Shown: positions 42,496 to 51,086, counted from the stretch's first letter. The stretch is 53,923 nt of DNA from Clostridia bacterium (GCA_017624905.1 JAGAMD010000035.1:1-53923), one strand, 5' to 3'. Made by a program: numbers and translations. The notes: a model not told the origin generated them from the sequence alone.

Positions 42496-43104
42496 ATGAG
42501 CGAAATGAACATAGTATGTCTTGACCTAGAGGGCGTTTTAGTTCCTGAAATTTGGATTGCATTTGCAGAGGCAAGTGGTATTCCTGAGCTTAAGCGCACA
42601 ACAAGAGACGAGCCAAATTACGACAAGCTAATGGCTTATCGTATAGCTATATTAAAGGAGCACGGTCTTGGACTTAAGGAAATTCAAGAGACTATTGCTA
42701 AGATAGATCCAATGCCGGGTGCTAAGGAGTTTCTTGATAAGCTCCGTGCTAAAACACAAGTAATTATAATCAGCGACACATTTACACAATTTGCAAAGCC
42801 ACTTATGGAAAAGCTTGGTTGGCCAACAATCTTCTGCAACACACTTGAGGTAGCAGACAATGGCGAAATCACCGGCTTTAAAATGAGAGTAGAGAAGTCA
42901 AAATACTCAACAGTAAAGGCACTTCAATCCGTCGGCTTTGAAACAATTGCCGCAGGAGATAGCTACAACGACCTCGGTATGATTAACGCAAGTAAGGCAG
43001 GCTTCCTCTTTAAGAGCACAGAGCAAATTAAGAAGGATAATCCAAATCTTGGTGCATACGAGGAGTATGACGACTTATATAATGCAATCGTAAACGCACT
43101 ATAA
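42496..43104 (+). CDS. thrH: phosphoserine phosphatase / homoserine phosphotransferase ThrH
   Basis: A 202-residue HAD-superfamily enzyme that dephosphorylates phosphoserine and can move the phosphate to homoserine, linking serine and threonine synthesis. It opens with the HAD motif I variant CLDLEGVLVPEIWIAFAE, identical in layout to Pseudomonas ThrH. Motif II is IIISDTF near residue 93 and motif IV is AAGDSYNDLGMI near residue 155. It is monocistronic under its own strong promoter, with AAGGAG before the start. Confidence 0.95.
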   Translation: MSEMNIVCLDLEGVLVPEIWIAFAEASGIPELKRTTRDEPNYDKLMAYRIAILKEHGLGLKEIQETIAKIDPMPGAKEFLDKLRAKTQVIIISDTFTQFAKPLMEKLGWPTIFCNTLEVADNGEITGFKMRVEKSKYSTVKALQSVGFETIAAGDSYNDLGMINASKAGFLFKSTEQIKKDNPNLGAYEEYDDLYNAIVNAL

Positions 43105-43110
43105 AGGGCT

Positions 43111-43356
43111 GTGACATAAAAGGGCATAACCAAAAACAAAAAGCAAAAAGGCGTTGATTTTTCAGTCAGTGCCTTTGTTTTTTGCTATTTAGGGTTGAAA
43201 AGCCACGGCTTTTCTTCCTCGGTTGATACTTTTTGTTTTTTATCGGCGACTTTTACCTCTCGACGTACGCAAGTACGCCTTCGGATAAAATTCACCAATT
43301 TCTGCACCTTATCTCTTCGCCCAAGGATAGTGACCTAAGGGCATAACCAAAAACAA
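43111..43356. repeat. near-identical direct repeats flanking structured element copy A
   Basis: AAGGGCATAACCAAAAACAA occurs at 43120-43139 and again at 43337-43356, each preceded by a GTGAC word (43111-43115 and 43330-43334). The two lie 217 bp apart, on either side of structured element copy A. They may mark an insertion or an unequal exchange. The left copy runs into a likely thrH terminator, in which AAAGGC near 43147 pairs with GCCTTT near 43171. Confidence 0.7.
43185..43315 (-). repeat. structured repeat element, copy A
   Basis: Minus-strand copy of the family. Its core GGCGTACTTGCGTACG (plus 43264-43279) is enclosed by imperfectly paired arms at 43242-43255 and 43286-43299 with several G-T pairs. 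The second hairpin is GAAAAGCC with GGCTTTTC (43197-43214). Conserved boxes TAAGGTG near 43310 and CAACCCTAAA near 43186-43195 lie at the ends, and the ACAAAAAG box lies between the hairpins. Confidence 0.7.
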
Positions 43357-43360
43357 GAAA

Positions 43361-43386
43361 AAACGGACACAGGGTGTCCGTTTTTT
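43361..43386 (-). terminator. terminator of the HNH-like gene
   Basis: ACGGACAC pairs with GTGTCCGT around AGG, with A runs on the left and T runs on the right. It reads as a terminator on both strands. Confidence 0.88.
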
Positions 43387-43392
43387 TATGGT

Positions 43393-44022
43393 TTATTTTT
43401 CGAATTTGTATTCTTTAACGTTTATTGCATTGGGTTTAACCTCGGAAAAAATCCAGCCTCTTCCAATGCTCCATGTTACATCATAGATGTTTTCTATCTT
43501 ATTGCAATATCTTTCCCATGGATGCTCAATTTTTGATATAGTAGTTGCTCCGCTTGGCATTGAATCCTTATAATCCTTGTCAACTAAATCAGCTTCCTCC
43601 TTTGTTAACACACAAGCAAATGAGCAATCAAAAATTTCTATGATTTTTTCCTTTGCTTCTTCAAAGGAATCACAATTTTTGACGCATTCTTGTAAGCTAG
43701 CTTTTATAATTGCTTTCGGTATAACGTGCTCATGCGTGAAATTGTTTTCGTTAAATCCCTTTTTCAATGTATAGGAACCATTGCTTTCTTCAAACGCATC
43801 TTCAAAAGCTGCTTTGCTCCAATATCTGCATCCCTTGATTTTCGCCTTTTTAAGTTCTTTATCTAATAATTTATAATCAACGCCTTTTTCTAATTCCTTG
43901 CGTTCGGTAATAGCCCAGCAAATTCCGTCCAATACCTTTTCTTGTGTGTACTCGGAAAAGCTTCCCTTCAAAATATTAAATACATCCTGTGCAAGGTGTT
44001 CTTTATTAAATTTGTTCGCCAT
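43393..44022 (-). CDS. unknown protein with HNH-like HEHVIP motif
   Basis: A 209-residue soluble protein. The segment FTHEHVIPKAIIKASL near residue 98 resembles the first half of an HNH nuclease site (EHVIP in place of DHIIP), and a cysteine pair and other histidines follow, but I cannot complete an HNH motif by eye. The N-terminal 90 residues are helical and lysine-rich. I start at the ATG at 44022, which has GAGG upstream; the frame extends nine codons further to a TTG. It could be a nuclease, a restriction protein or a toxin. It stands alone. Confidence 0.6.
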   Translation of the reverse strand: MANKFNKEHLAQDVFNILKGSFSEYTQEKVLDGICWAITERKELEKGVDYKLLDKELKKAKIKGCRYWSKAAFEDAFEESNGSYTLKKGFNENNFTHEHVIPKAIIKASLQECVKNCDSFEEAKEKIIEIFDCSFACVLTKEEADLVDKDYKDSMPSGATTISKIEHPWERYCNKIENIYDVTWSIGRGWIFSEVKPNAINVKEYKFEK

Positions 44023-44051
44023 AAAAACCTCACATCTGTTATTTTTCAAGA

Positions 44052-44164
44052 GTTATTAATACAAGCTCCGGTGTACTGCCTTCCCATCGAGGGGAAGGTG
44101 TCAACGTAGTTGACGGATGAGGTGCTGTTTAGTTCGTTAATGTTATTAAAACAAGCTCTGGTGT
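44052..44164. repeat. REP-like element between 23-bp direct repeats at the end of the phosphoesterase gene
   Basis: GTTATTAA-ACAAGCTC-GGTGT occurs at 44052-44074 and at 44142-44164 with two mismatches. Between them lies a two-hairpin element: CCTTCCC with GGGGAAGG (44079-44098), then GTCAAC with GTTGAC (44100-44114), then GGATGAGGTG. On the minus strand both repeats encode TPELVLIT, so the left one is a duplicate of the 3' end of the phosphoesterase gene. Similar two-hairpin elements occur at 53559-53615 and 53793-53872. Confidence 0.75.
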
Positions 44165-44992
44165 GTTATTAATCCTAAAAGGGAAGATGCTATTGCCAAG
44201 CCCTCGGCTAACAACCATAGTTGTTTCATTTTCTATAAAAGCACCACTATCGTACTTTGGGAACTTGCCTTGTCCGGGGGCATATAGTCCACCGACAAAG
44301 GGAAGTCTAAACTGCCCACCGTGTGCGTGTCCTGTAAGAACTAAATCGTATTTATGTTCAACATAATAATCAAAGCATTCCGGACGGTGGCTGAGTAAAA
44401 TATTGTACCCTGTGTCGCTATAATCAAGCTCCTTAAGCAGCTTTTCGACAATGCCCCTTTCAGCATAGCCGTATTTTTCACCCTTTAGTGATTCGGGATC
44501 GTGTATTCCATATAAGGTGATTTTTTCGCCATTTCGTTCAACCATAGAGCTTCTGCCATCTAGCACAACAACACCAATCGATTTTAACTCGTTTTCAAAT
44601 TGCTCATAGCCATCAATTCGCCCCTCGTGGTTGCCTGTAACATAATAGCAGGGCGCAATTTTAATAGCTTCTTTGACAAAATTAAGAGATACCTCAAGGT
44701 TGGTATTGCGTGAATCAATTAAATCACCTGTTATAGCGATAATATCAGGCTCACACTCGCTTAGCTTTTTTAAAAGTCGCTTGTTGTTCTTTCCAAATTC
44801 CTCGTTATGTAAGTCTGACACCTGTGCGATTTTAAAACCCTCAAATGAGGAAGGCAAATTGTCGCTTTTTACCTCAAACTTAGACACGTGTATGCTTGTA
44901 TTCCCCAAAACAACAAACAAAATCATTGACAAGGCTATAAGAAATAAAGTGCCCAAAACCGAAAAAACAATGATTTTCACTCTTTTTGTCAT
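44129..44992 (-). CDS. membrane-anchored metallophosphoesterase (YaeI-like)
   Basis: A 287-residue calcineurin-type phosphoesterase. The ATG at 44992 has AAGGAG upstream, so the longer open frame is not used. One membrane helix at about residues 7-30 anchors the enzyme outside. The metal-binding motifs are intact in order: QVSDLHNE, ITGDLIDSR, TGNHE, LLSHRPE and TGHAHGGQ. This pattern fits the YaeI/YkuE group, which removes phosphates from lipids or other substrates; the real substrate is unknown. Its 3' end is partly duplicated just downstream around a REP-like element. Confidence 0.9.
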   Translation of the reverse strand: MTKRVKIIVFSVLGTLFLIALSMILFVVLGNTSIHVSKFEVKSDNLPSSFEGFKIAQVSDLHNEEFGKNNKRLLKKLSECEPDIIAITGDLIDSRNTNLEVSLNFVKEAIKIAPCYYVTGNHEGRIDGYEQFENELKSIGVVVLDGRSSMVERNGEKITLYGIHDPESLKGEKYGYAERGIVEKLLKELDYSDTGYNILLSHRPECFDYYVEHKYDLVLTGHAHGGQFRLPFVGGLYAPGQGKFPKYDSGAFIENETTMVVSRGLGNSIFPFRINNTPELVLITLTN

Positions 44993-45076
44993 TGATTTTG
45001 ATCTCCTTTTTAAAATTAAAGCTACCCTTATTATACATTTAAAACGAAATAAAGTCAATAAATAACAGATTTAATG

Positions 45077-45106
45077 TTGACACAAGGAACAAAGAGGTGG
45101 TAAAAT
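45077..45106 (+). promoter_or_regulatory. promoter of the lipoprotein gene
   Basis: TTGACA at 45077-45082, an 18-base spacer and TAAAAT at 45101-45106. Confidence 0.75.
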
Positions 45107-45136
45107 AAAGCTAAAGTAATTTTAAGGAGAGAAAAA

Positions 45137-45652
45137 ATGAAAAAATCAGTAAAAGTAATAGCACTTATAATGGTTATTGTTACAGTTGTGAGCTTGTTTG
45201 CATCCTGTGGTGTAACTAACACAGCAAATAAAGAGCGTGACGGTATTGTCAGCGAGATAACAAATGGTGTGCTTAATTCACAAGTGAGCTATATTATTGC
45301 AAACCATCCAAGAATTTTGTTAATGGCACTAAGACTAAAAATCAAAGGCTATGATGTGAATTTGGGCAATGGCTCTGTAGAAGGCTATAAGGACGGAGAA
45401 CATTTTTATGCTTATGTTTGCCCCTCAACCCTTAGCGCAATTAGATCAAAGGTAAGTAGAGCGGATCTTGGTATCTGGTTTGGTTCAAACGGATTGTATT
45501 CAGTCGGATATGTTGGTAGACTTGGTAGAATCGTTTACTGTGGCACAGAAACCGGTGTAAGAGCCGGTCTTTCAATCCCGGAGGGCTTATGGACACTTGT
45601 AGTTTCCAAGCTAGACTTTTTACCAAGAGATATTATTACACTAATAAGCTAA
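45137..45652 (+). CDS. hypothetical lipoprotein
   Basis: A 171-residue exported protein. The signal peptide ends with the lipobox LFASC, so Cys24 should carry lipid. The mature part has a helical segment SYIIANHPRILLMALRLKI and then a glycine-rich stretch with YSVGYVGRLGRIVYCGTETG; no enzyme motif is seen and I do not recognise the family. It has its own promoter, an AGGAGAG site and a terminator, and faces the infB operon end to end. Confidence 0.75.
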   Translation: MKKSVKVIALIMVIVTVVSLFASCGVTNTANKERDGIVSEITNGVLNSQVSYIIANHPRILLMALRLKIKGYDVNLGNGSVEGYKDGEHFYAYVCPSTLSAIRSKVSRADLGIWFGSNGLYSVGYVGRLGRIVYCGTETGVRAGLSIPEGLWTLVVSKLDFLPRDIITLIS

Positions 45653-45655
45653 ATA

Positions 45656-45685
45656 AAAACGCACCCAAACGGGTGCGTTTTCATT
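45656..45685 (+). terminator. terminator of the lipoprotein gene
   Basis: AAAACGCACCC pairs with GGGTGCGTTTT around AAAC, followed by T-rich sequence. Confidence 0.9.
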
Positions 45686-45688
45686 ATA

Positions 45689-45721
45689 CAAAAAAGAAAA
45701 CAGGCAGAAAGCCTGTTTTCT
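45689..45721 (-). terminator. terminator of the rimP-infB operon
   Basis: AGAAAACAGGC (45695-45705) pairs with GCCTGTTTTCT (45711-45721). Read on the minus strand it is followed by a T run, about 115 bases after infB. Confidence 0.85.
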
Positions 45722-45739
45722 ACATTATATTAGTTTATA

Positions 45740-45771
45740 GGGAGCACGGAGGAGCAAGCCCCTCCCCCTAC
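45740..45771. repeat. GC-rich palindromic repeat between convergent genes
   Basis: TAGGG and CCCTA bracket a GGAGG/CCTCC stem. The minus-strand word GTAGGGGGAGGGGCTTGCTC (45752-45771) matches GTAGGGGAGGGGCATGCTC at 53486-53504 with one deletion and one substitution. So this is a dispersed palindromic unit. Confidence 0.7.
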
Positions 45772-45836
45772 AAAAGTGGTTAAAGCTTACTTCGCTTCTT
45801 CGTGCTTTTTGGTCTATGCCTGCATATGCGCTTCAA

Positions 45837-48599
45837 CTATCTAGCTACCTCTTCCATTACAAAAGCCTCAAGAATATCGCCTTCCTTAATGTCGTTAAAC
45901 TTATCAAGTCCAACACCACATTCATATCCGGCAGCAACCTCTTTAGCATCGTCCTTGAAGCGCTTGAGTGATGCAATCTTATCTTCAAATATAACCACAC
46001 CATCACGGATAATTCTAATCTGTGAGTTACGAGTAATCTTACCATCTTGTACATAAGAACCGGCAATAGTACCAACATTAGGTACTCTGATTGTTTGACG
46101 TACCTCAGCGTGACCATTGATAACCTCTTTGTAGGTTGGTGCGAGCATACCCTTCATAGCAGCTTCGATTTCTTCAATTATTTCATAAATAATTCTGTGA
46201 GTTCTAATATCAACCTTTTGTCTTTCAGCAGAGTCGATAGCCTTCTTGTCAGGACGAACGTTAAAGCCTACGATAATTGCATTGGATGCAGCAGCAAGCA
46301 TAACGTCGTTTTCTGTGATACCACCAACAGCTGTATGAATAACATTAATCTTAACCTCTTCATTTGATAGCTTAACAAGTGAAGCCTTAACAGCCTCGCA
46401 AGAGCCGCCAACGTCAGCCTTTATAATAATGTTGATTTCCTTAGCACCCTCACTGATTTGAGCAAATAGGTCATCAAGGCTAACCTTAGCATTTGCCTTA
46501 AATTCAGCCTCTTTTGCCTTTTCACGTCTTTGCTCAGCAAGTTCTCTTGCCATTCTTTCATCCTTAACAGCATTGAACTCGTCACCTGCAAATGGAACCT
46601 CGGATAGACCTGTAATCTCAACAGGAACGCTTGGTCCTGCAACCTTAAGGGCTTTTCCGTTGTGGTCAGTCATTGCTCTTACGTGACCAACAGCGTTACC
46701 GGCAATAACAACATCACCGGCGTGTAGTGTACCATTTTGAACGAGAAGAGTAGCAACAGGTCCACGTCCCTTGTCAAGCTTAGCCTCAATTACAAGACCC
46801 TTAGCTAGACGGTCCGGGTTAGCCTTTAGTTCCTTAACCTCGGCAATAAGAAGAACACTTTCAAGTAGGTCGTCAATACCCATTCTTGTGTGAGCGGAAA
46901 CAGGAATACACATAACATCACCGCCCCATTCCTCAGGAACTAAGTCGTATTGAGTTAGCTCTTGACGAATATTGTCCGGATTAGCAGTTGGCTTATCCAT
47001 TTTGTTAATAGCGACAACGATATCAACACCGGCAGCCTTTGCGTGGTTGATAGCCTCAACTGTTTGTGGCATAATGCCGTCATCAGCTGCAACAACGATA
47101 ATAGCAATATCAGTTGCCATAGCACCACGTAAACGCATAGCGGTAAATGCCTCGTGGCCGGGAGTGTCAAGGAATGTAAGGTCCTTGCCGTTAATGTTTA
47201 CTCTGTAAGCACCAATGTGCTGAGTAATACCACCTGCTTCACCGGTTGTAACATTTGTGTGTCTGATTGCGTCAAGAAGAGAAGTCTTACCGTGGTCAAC
47301 GTGACCCATTACGCAGACAACAGGAGCACGTTCAATAAGTGATTCCGGTGCGTCGGTTTCTTCCTCAAATAGCTTTTCCTCGATTGTAACAACAACCTCT
47401 TTTGTAACCTTAACGCCAAGCTCGTCAGCGATAAGATAAGCTGTATCGTAGTCAACAACCTCGTTTACGGTTGCCATAACGCCCATCATAAAGAGCTTCT
47501 TAACAACCTCGTTTGCGTTAACCTTAAGTCTTGTAGCTAGCTCACCAACAGAGATTTCATCAGGAACGGTAATTGAAAGCTGAGTATTCTTAGCCTTTTC
47601 AAATACCTCACGCTTGATTTTTTCCATAGCCAAGCGCTCTTTTTCCTTCTTAGAGTTAACATCCTTGTTGTTTTGCTTCTTTAGCTTTTGCTTAGATGAG
47701 CCTTGGCTAAAGTGTCCGTAGCTTGTCTCGTATGAGTCGTGCTTTTCATCATATTTAGAAAGGTCTACATTTGATGTTCTTGTGTCAACAACACGAGTAG
47801 CACCTGTCTTTGTCTTAATTTCAATAATATTTGATTCAGGCTTCTTTTGCTTTGGAGTAACATTGTAGCGTCTTTCGCCACCGTCCTTGTCAAATCCATC
47901 AAATCCACCCTTGTTGAATCCGCCCTTATTAAAGCCACCCTTGTCGCCCTTATTAAAGCCACTCTTTGGTTGTGGTTGTTGTGGAGCAGGTCTTGTAAAT
48001 CCGTCCTTACCAATTCTTTCACCCTTGTCAAAGCTCTTAATAAAGCTGCTTTGCTGTGAGCCTTGTGGTTGTTGCTGCGGCTTTTCAAACGGCTTCTTGT
48101 TATCACGGTTGAACTTTTCGTTCTTATCAAAGCCTTGCTTACCCTCGAATTTTTGTTGTGGCTTTTCTTGCTTTGGCTCAGCCTTTGGAGTAGGCTTCTT
48201 TTCTTCAACTACAGGAGCAGGCTTTTTCACCTCGGTCTTTGCCTCAGCTTTTACCTCCGCCTTAGGAGTAGCTTGCTTTTCAGCCTTAGGAGTAGCTTTT
48301 TCTTGCTTTGGCTCAGCTTTAGCTTCAGCCTTCTTTTCTTCCTTAACCTCTACATTAGGCTCGGTTTCCTTTTTAGCCTTAGCCTTCTTTTGGCTCTTAA
48401 TTGTTGCATCTCCATTAAAGTATGCATCAATACCGCTAAATTGCTTTGATAGAGTAAGCTTGTTAAGGAAAATAGCCATCTCGTTTTCGTCAATATTTCC
48501 GCTAACCTGCTTAGTGCCAAGTCCATAGTCGCTTGCAAGCTCAATAGCGTCCTTTATATCAAGACCTAAGTCTTTTGCAAAATCCTTAATTCGTGCCAT
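45837..48599 (-). CDS. infB: translation initiation factor IF-2
   Basis: A 920-residue GTPase that brings initiator tRNA to the 30S subunit. An IF2_N domain (about 1-55) is followed by a long low-complexity region (about 65-330) of Lys/Glu/Ala/Pro/Gln runs and then Gly-Phe repeats such as [17 protein letters not shown] second IF2_N domain (about 345-395) precedes the G domain with [22 protein letters not shown] and NKMDKP, then domains II to IV. It is the last gene of the operon. The rbfA gene that often follows is absent; an unrelated lipoprotein gene on the opposite strand is next. Confidence 0.98.
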   Translation of the reverse strand: MARIKDFAKDLGLDIKDAIELASDYGLGTKQVSGNIDENEMAIFLNKLTLSKQFSGIDAYFNGDATIKSQKKAKAKKETEPNVEVKEEKKAEAKAEPKQEKATPKAEKQATPKAEVKAEAKTEVKKPAPVVEEKKPTPKAEPKQEKPQQKFEGKQGFDKNEKFNRDNKKPFEKPQQQPQGSQQSSFIKSFDKGERIGKDGFTRPAPQQPQPKSGFNKGDKGGFNKGGFNKGGFDGFDKDGGERRYNVTPKQKKPESNIIEIKTKTGATRVVDTRTSNVDLSKYDEKHDSYETSYGHFSQGSSKQKLKKQNNKDVNSKKEKERLAMEKIKREVFEKAKNTQLSITVPDEISVGELATRLKVNANEVVKKLFMMGVMATVNEVVDYDTAYLIADELGVKVTKEVVVTIEEKLFEEETDAPESLIERAPVVCVMGHVDHGKTSLLDAIRHTNVTTGEAGGITQHIGAYRVNINGKDLTFLDTPGHEAFTAMRLRGAMATDIAIIVVAADDGIMPQTVEAINHAKAAGVDIVVAINKMDKPTANPDNIRQELTQYDLVPEEWGGDVMCIPVSAHTRMGIDDLLESVLLIAEVKELKANPDRLAKGLVIEAKLDKGRGPVATLLVQNGTLHAGDVVIAGNAVGHVRAMTDHNGKALKVAGPSVPVEITGLSEVPFAGDEFNAVKDERMARELAEQRREKAKEAEFKANAKVSLDDLFAQISEGAKEINIIIKADVGGSCEAVKASLVKLSNEEVKINVIHTAVGGITENDVMLAAASNAIIVGFNVRPDKKAIDSAERQKVDIRTHRIIYEIIEEIEAAMKGMLAPTYKEVINGHAEVRQTIRVPNVGTIAGSYVQDGKITRNSQIRIIRDGVVIFEDKIASLKRFKDDAKEVAAGYECGVGLDKFNDIKEGDILEAFVMEEVAR

Positions 48600-48614
48600 A
48601 TATTATACCTCATT

Positions 48615-48929
48615 TCATTGAGAGTCAGTTATAAGTGCTTTTAATTCACTTGCGAAATTTAAGTCGGTTATGCCAAGAGTACATATAGCCCCGTCCTTAC
48701 CAATTGCCGAGGAGATTTCAAGAGAGGAGAAGGAAGATTTTACACACTCAACTCCATAATAGCTACATTTATCAGTAACTTTTTTCTCGGTGTTTTTGGA
48801 TGCGTCCGAGGTATAGATAACCAGATATGCTTTTTTACTTGGGAGAGATTTTGTCACCAAGTCTGTTCCGATTATCATTTTCCCCGCTTTACGGCATAGT
48901 CCCAACATAAATAGAAATTTATTGTTCAT
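48615..48929 (-). CDS. ylxQ: L7Ae family RNA-binding protein YlxQ
   Basis: A 104-residue L7Ae/L30e-fold protein predicted to bind kink-turn RNA. The start FMLGLCRKAGKMIIGTDLV is the family hallmark, and ICTLGITDLNFASEL near the end matches the last helix. It sits in the conserved slot between ylxR and infB. Its start overlaps the end of ylxR by 11 bases, which implies coupled translation. Confidence 0.95.
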   Translation of the reverse strand: MNNKFLFMLGLCRKAGKMIIGTDLVTKSLPSKKAYLVIYTSDASKNTEKKVTDKCSYYGVECVKSSFSSLEISSAIGKDGAICTLGITDLNFASELKALITDSQ

Positions 48930-49191
48930 CAGCTATACTAAGCTCCTTTTCAAGCTCGATAGTAACACTTTCCGGTATTTCAACCTCTAAATTAGATTGA
49001 ATTCTTTTAGACTTAATTGCTTTCTTCAGGCAAGATTTGCTCTTACAAATATATGCGCCTCTGCCGGATTTTTTACCATTTAAATCTATTATTACCTCAC
49101 CCTCGGGTGTTCTAACAACTCTTACTAAATCCTTTTTAGGAAAAGAGCCCATACAGCCAAGACATTTTCTTAAAGGAACCTTTTTTTCCAT
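48919..49191 (-). CDS. rnpM: YlxR / RnpM RNA-binding protein
   Basis: A 90-residue YlxR protein, recently described as a modulator of RNase P in Bacillus (RnpM). It has the signature KKVPLRKCLGCMGSFPKKDLVRV at the start and the conserved GRGAYICKSKSC motif near residue 44. The last 25 residues are an acidic tail. It is three bases downstream of nusA. The RNase P RNA gene is in the same window. Confidence 0.94.
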   Translation of the reverse strand: MEKKVPLRKCLGCMGSFPKKDLVRVVRTPEGEVIIDLNGKKSGRGAYICKSKSCLKKAIKSKRIQSNLEVEIPESVTIELEKELSIADEQ

Positions 49192-49194
49192 AGC

Positions 49195-50259
49195 TTACTC
49201 GCTCTTAATGTCAACCTTACAGCCTGTAAGTCTTGCAGCTAAACGAGCATTTTGTCCCATCTTACCGATAGCAAGTGAGAGTTGATCAGGAGCAACTATA
49301 ACTCTTGCTTGACGATCGCCAACTAGCTCAACGCTCTTAACGGTAGCAGGAGAAAGAGCAGCCTTTACATACTCGCAAATATCATCACTATAAGGAATAA
49401 CATCAATCTTTTCACCATTTAATTCGTTAACAACAGCACCAATTCTTGAGCCCTTGTTACCGATACAAGCACCAACCGCGTCAACCTCCTCATCACGAGA
49501 GGAAACAGCAATCTTAGTTCTTGAGCCTGCCTCACGGCTGATGTTTCTGATTGTTACAGTGCCCTCAGTAATTTCCGGCACCTCGGCCTCAAACAATCTT
49601 TTTACAAGTGTTGGATGTACACGAGTTAGTGAAACAAGTGGACCCTTGCTTTCTGTGTTTACTTGTGTTGCAAACACCTTGATTCTGTCGTCAACACGGA
49701 GAACCTCGCCGGGGATTTGCTCATTCTTTAGTAGAACAGCTTGGCTTATACCTGTATCAACTACAACATTGCCGGTTGAATCCTCAACCTTAGTAACGAT
49801 AGCAGAAAGCATCTCGCCACGCTTATCCTCATATTCCTTCGCTTGATAGCTTCTTTCAGCCTCACGAATACCTTGAATGATAACCTGCTTTGCATTTTGT
49901 GCGCTTAGACGTCTAAATTCCTTTGTGTGTAGCTCGTATTCATAATCGCTACCAATGGAACGACGACGGGAACGAACCTTGTGCTTAATTCCTGCAGCCT
50001 TTCTTTCAGCCTCAAGAGCTTCGATTTGCTCCTTGGTAATTTCTGTTGTAGGGTCTTCAACCTCTGCAACGATTGTGTACTTTCTGTAAACCTTAACATC
50101 GCACTTTTCAGAATCAATAATTACTGTGATGTTAGATGTGCCAAGCTCCTTTTTGCAGGCTGTAGCAAGAGCTGCCTCAACCTTTTCAATCATATACGCC
50201 TTTGGAATGTGACGCTCTCTTTCAAGAACATCAAGTGCTTCAAAAAACTCCTTGTTCAT
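49195..50259 (-). CDS. nusA: transcription termination/antitermination factor NusA
   Basis: A 354-residue factor that binds RNA polymerase and nascent RNA and controls pausing and termination. The N-terminal domain begins NKEFFEALDVLERERHIPK. The S1 domain is around residues 133-205. The KH domains carry VGACIGNKGSRIGAVVNELN near residue 256 and a second KH with AIGKMGQNARLAARLTG near the end. It has the short Gram-positive form without the C-terminal acidic repeats. It follows rimP at 41 bases. Confidence 0.97.
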   Translation of the reverse strand: MNKEFFEALDVLERERHIPKAYMIEKVEAALATACKKELGTSNITVIIDSEKCDVKVYRKYTIVAEVEDPTTEITKEQIEALEAERKAAGIKHKVRSRRRSIGSDYEYELHTKEFRRLSAQNAKQVIIQGIREAERSYQAKEYEDKRGEMLSAIVTKVEDSTGNVVVDTGISQAVLLKNEQIPGEVLRVDDRIKVFATQVNTESKGPLVSLTRVHPTLVKRLFEAEVPEITEGTVTIRNISREAGSRTKIAVSSRDEEVDAVGACIGNKGSRIGAVVNELNGEKIDVIPYSDDICEYVKAALSPATVKSVELVGDRQARVIVAPDQLSLAIGKMGQNARLAARLTGCKVDIKSE

Positions 50260-50300
50260 TTGTTTTTCTCCTTTATATAGATTATCAAATTAAAAATCAA

Positions 50301-50753
50301 TTAAAATTCAAAATATATGTGCATTTTAGCAATATTCTTGCGAGGAATTATAATTTCTGTCTCGTCCTTCAAAACAACATTTTCATTGTCGTAAGAGAAG
50401 AGTGTGCCACGAGCAAGCTTACAGCCCTCAATAGCTGCAAAAAGCTTTATCTCAACAACCTCACCGATACATTTTGAAAGGTGAAAATCATTTTTGATAA
50501 CTCTTTCAATTCCGGGGGACGAAACCTCTAAACGATACGCACCCTCAATGTAGTTGTCCTCGTCAAGTAGTGGGTCGATAGCACGAGAATAAGCTTCACA
50601 ATCCTCAATACCAATACCGCCATCCTTGTCGATTTCAATACGTAAAAACCATTCTGTACCCTCTTTTACATAGTCAACATCCCAGATAAAATATCCAAGG
50701 TCAGAGGCTACCTTTTCACAAAGAGGTGTAACCTTTTCAACAATACTTGCCAT
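50301..50753 (-). CDS. rimP: ribosome maturation factor RimP
   Basis: A 150-residue protein that helps assemble the 30S subunit. The core reads LRIEIDKDGGIGIEDCEAYS near residue 52, with the following SRAIDPLLDEDNYIEGAYRLEVSSPGIERV, the family hallmark. The C-terminal SH3-like domain follows. It heads the rimP-nusA-rnpM-ylxQ-infB operon and has a leader of about 270 bases with strong secondary structure. Confidence 0.96.
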   Translation of the reverse strand: MASIVEKVTPLCEKVASDLGYFIWDVDYVKEGTEWFLRIEIDKDGGIGIEDCEAYSRAIDPLLDEDNYIEGAYRLEVSSPGIERVIKNDFHLSKCIGEVVEIKLFAAIEGCKLARGTLFSYDNENVVLKDETEIIIPRKNIAKMHIYFEF

Positions 50754-50843
50754 AATTCCTCCTATTTACGAGCATTTACAGGCTGGTGAAAACAAAAAGC
50801 AATTATTCTTTATAAGATGCTTGTCTGTCAAGGCGATAACGCA

Positions 50844-50964
50844 CCTTTTAAGGTAGAGATTTTTACAAAATCTCATTTTGCTTTTTTAATCGCGACCGCT
50901 ACTCTACCGTACACCAGTACGCCGACGAGTACGCGTTCACGCTTTTTCACTCACCCTCTAAAGC
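50844..50964 (-). repeat. structured repeat element, copy B, inside the rimP leader
   Basis: Minus-strand copy in the same sense as rimP. Its core GGCGTACTGGTGTACG (plus 50908-50923) is enclosed by arms at 50888-50904 and 50927-50944, which pair with each other although they differ from the arms of copies A and C. The second hairpin is GAGATTTT with AAAATCTC (50857-50874). Closing boxes are AGAGGGTGAG near 50950 and CTACCTTA at 50849-50856. Confidence 0.7.
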
Positions 50965-50984
50965 TCTTGCTTAACTTAAATAAA

Positions 50985-51057
50985 GGAGAGAGGACTTCGT
51001 GCCCTCTCTCGCCGTGTATGATGTAGACATTATAACACGAGGATTTCAAAATTGCAA
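50985..51057 (-). promoter_or_regulatory. rimP operon promoter and 5' hairpin
   Basis: On the minus strand TTGCAA (51052-51057) and TATAAT (51029-51034) are 17 bases apart. About 12 bases into the transcript GAGAGAGG pairs with CCTCTCTC (50986-51010) and is followed by CTTTATTT. This looks like an early attenuator or 5' stabilising hairpin. The leader then runs about 230 bases to rimP. Confidence 0.7.
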
Positions 51058-51086
51058 GACTTTTTTTAAAAATTTATTATTATATA

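Noticed and set aside
43185..44022. HEARO/OMEGA RNA with its nuclease, from the repeat next to an HNH-like gene
   Set aside because: The protein lacks a RuvC domain and is too short, and the other two copies of the repeat have no nuclease beside them.
47765..48208. 147-codon minus-strand ORF within infB
   Set aside because: An out-of-frame reading of the repetitive infB linker; no start signals.
47887..48528. 213-codon plus-strand ORF over infB
   Set aside because: Phe-, Leu- and Cys-rich translation of the low-complexity IF-2 linker read backwards.
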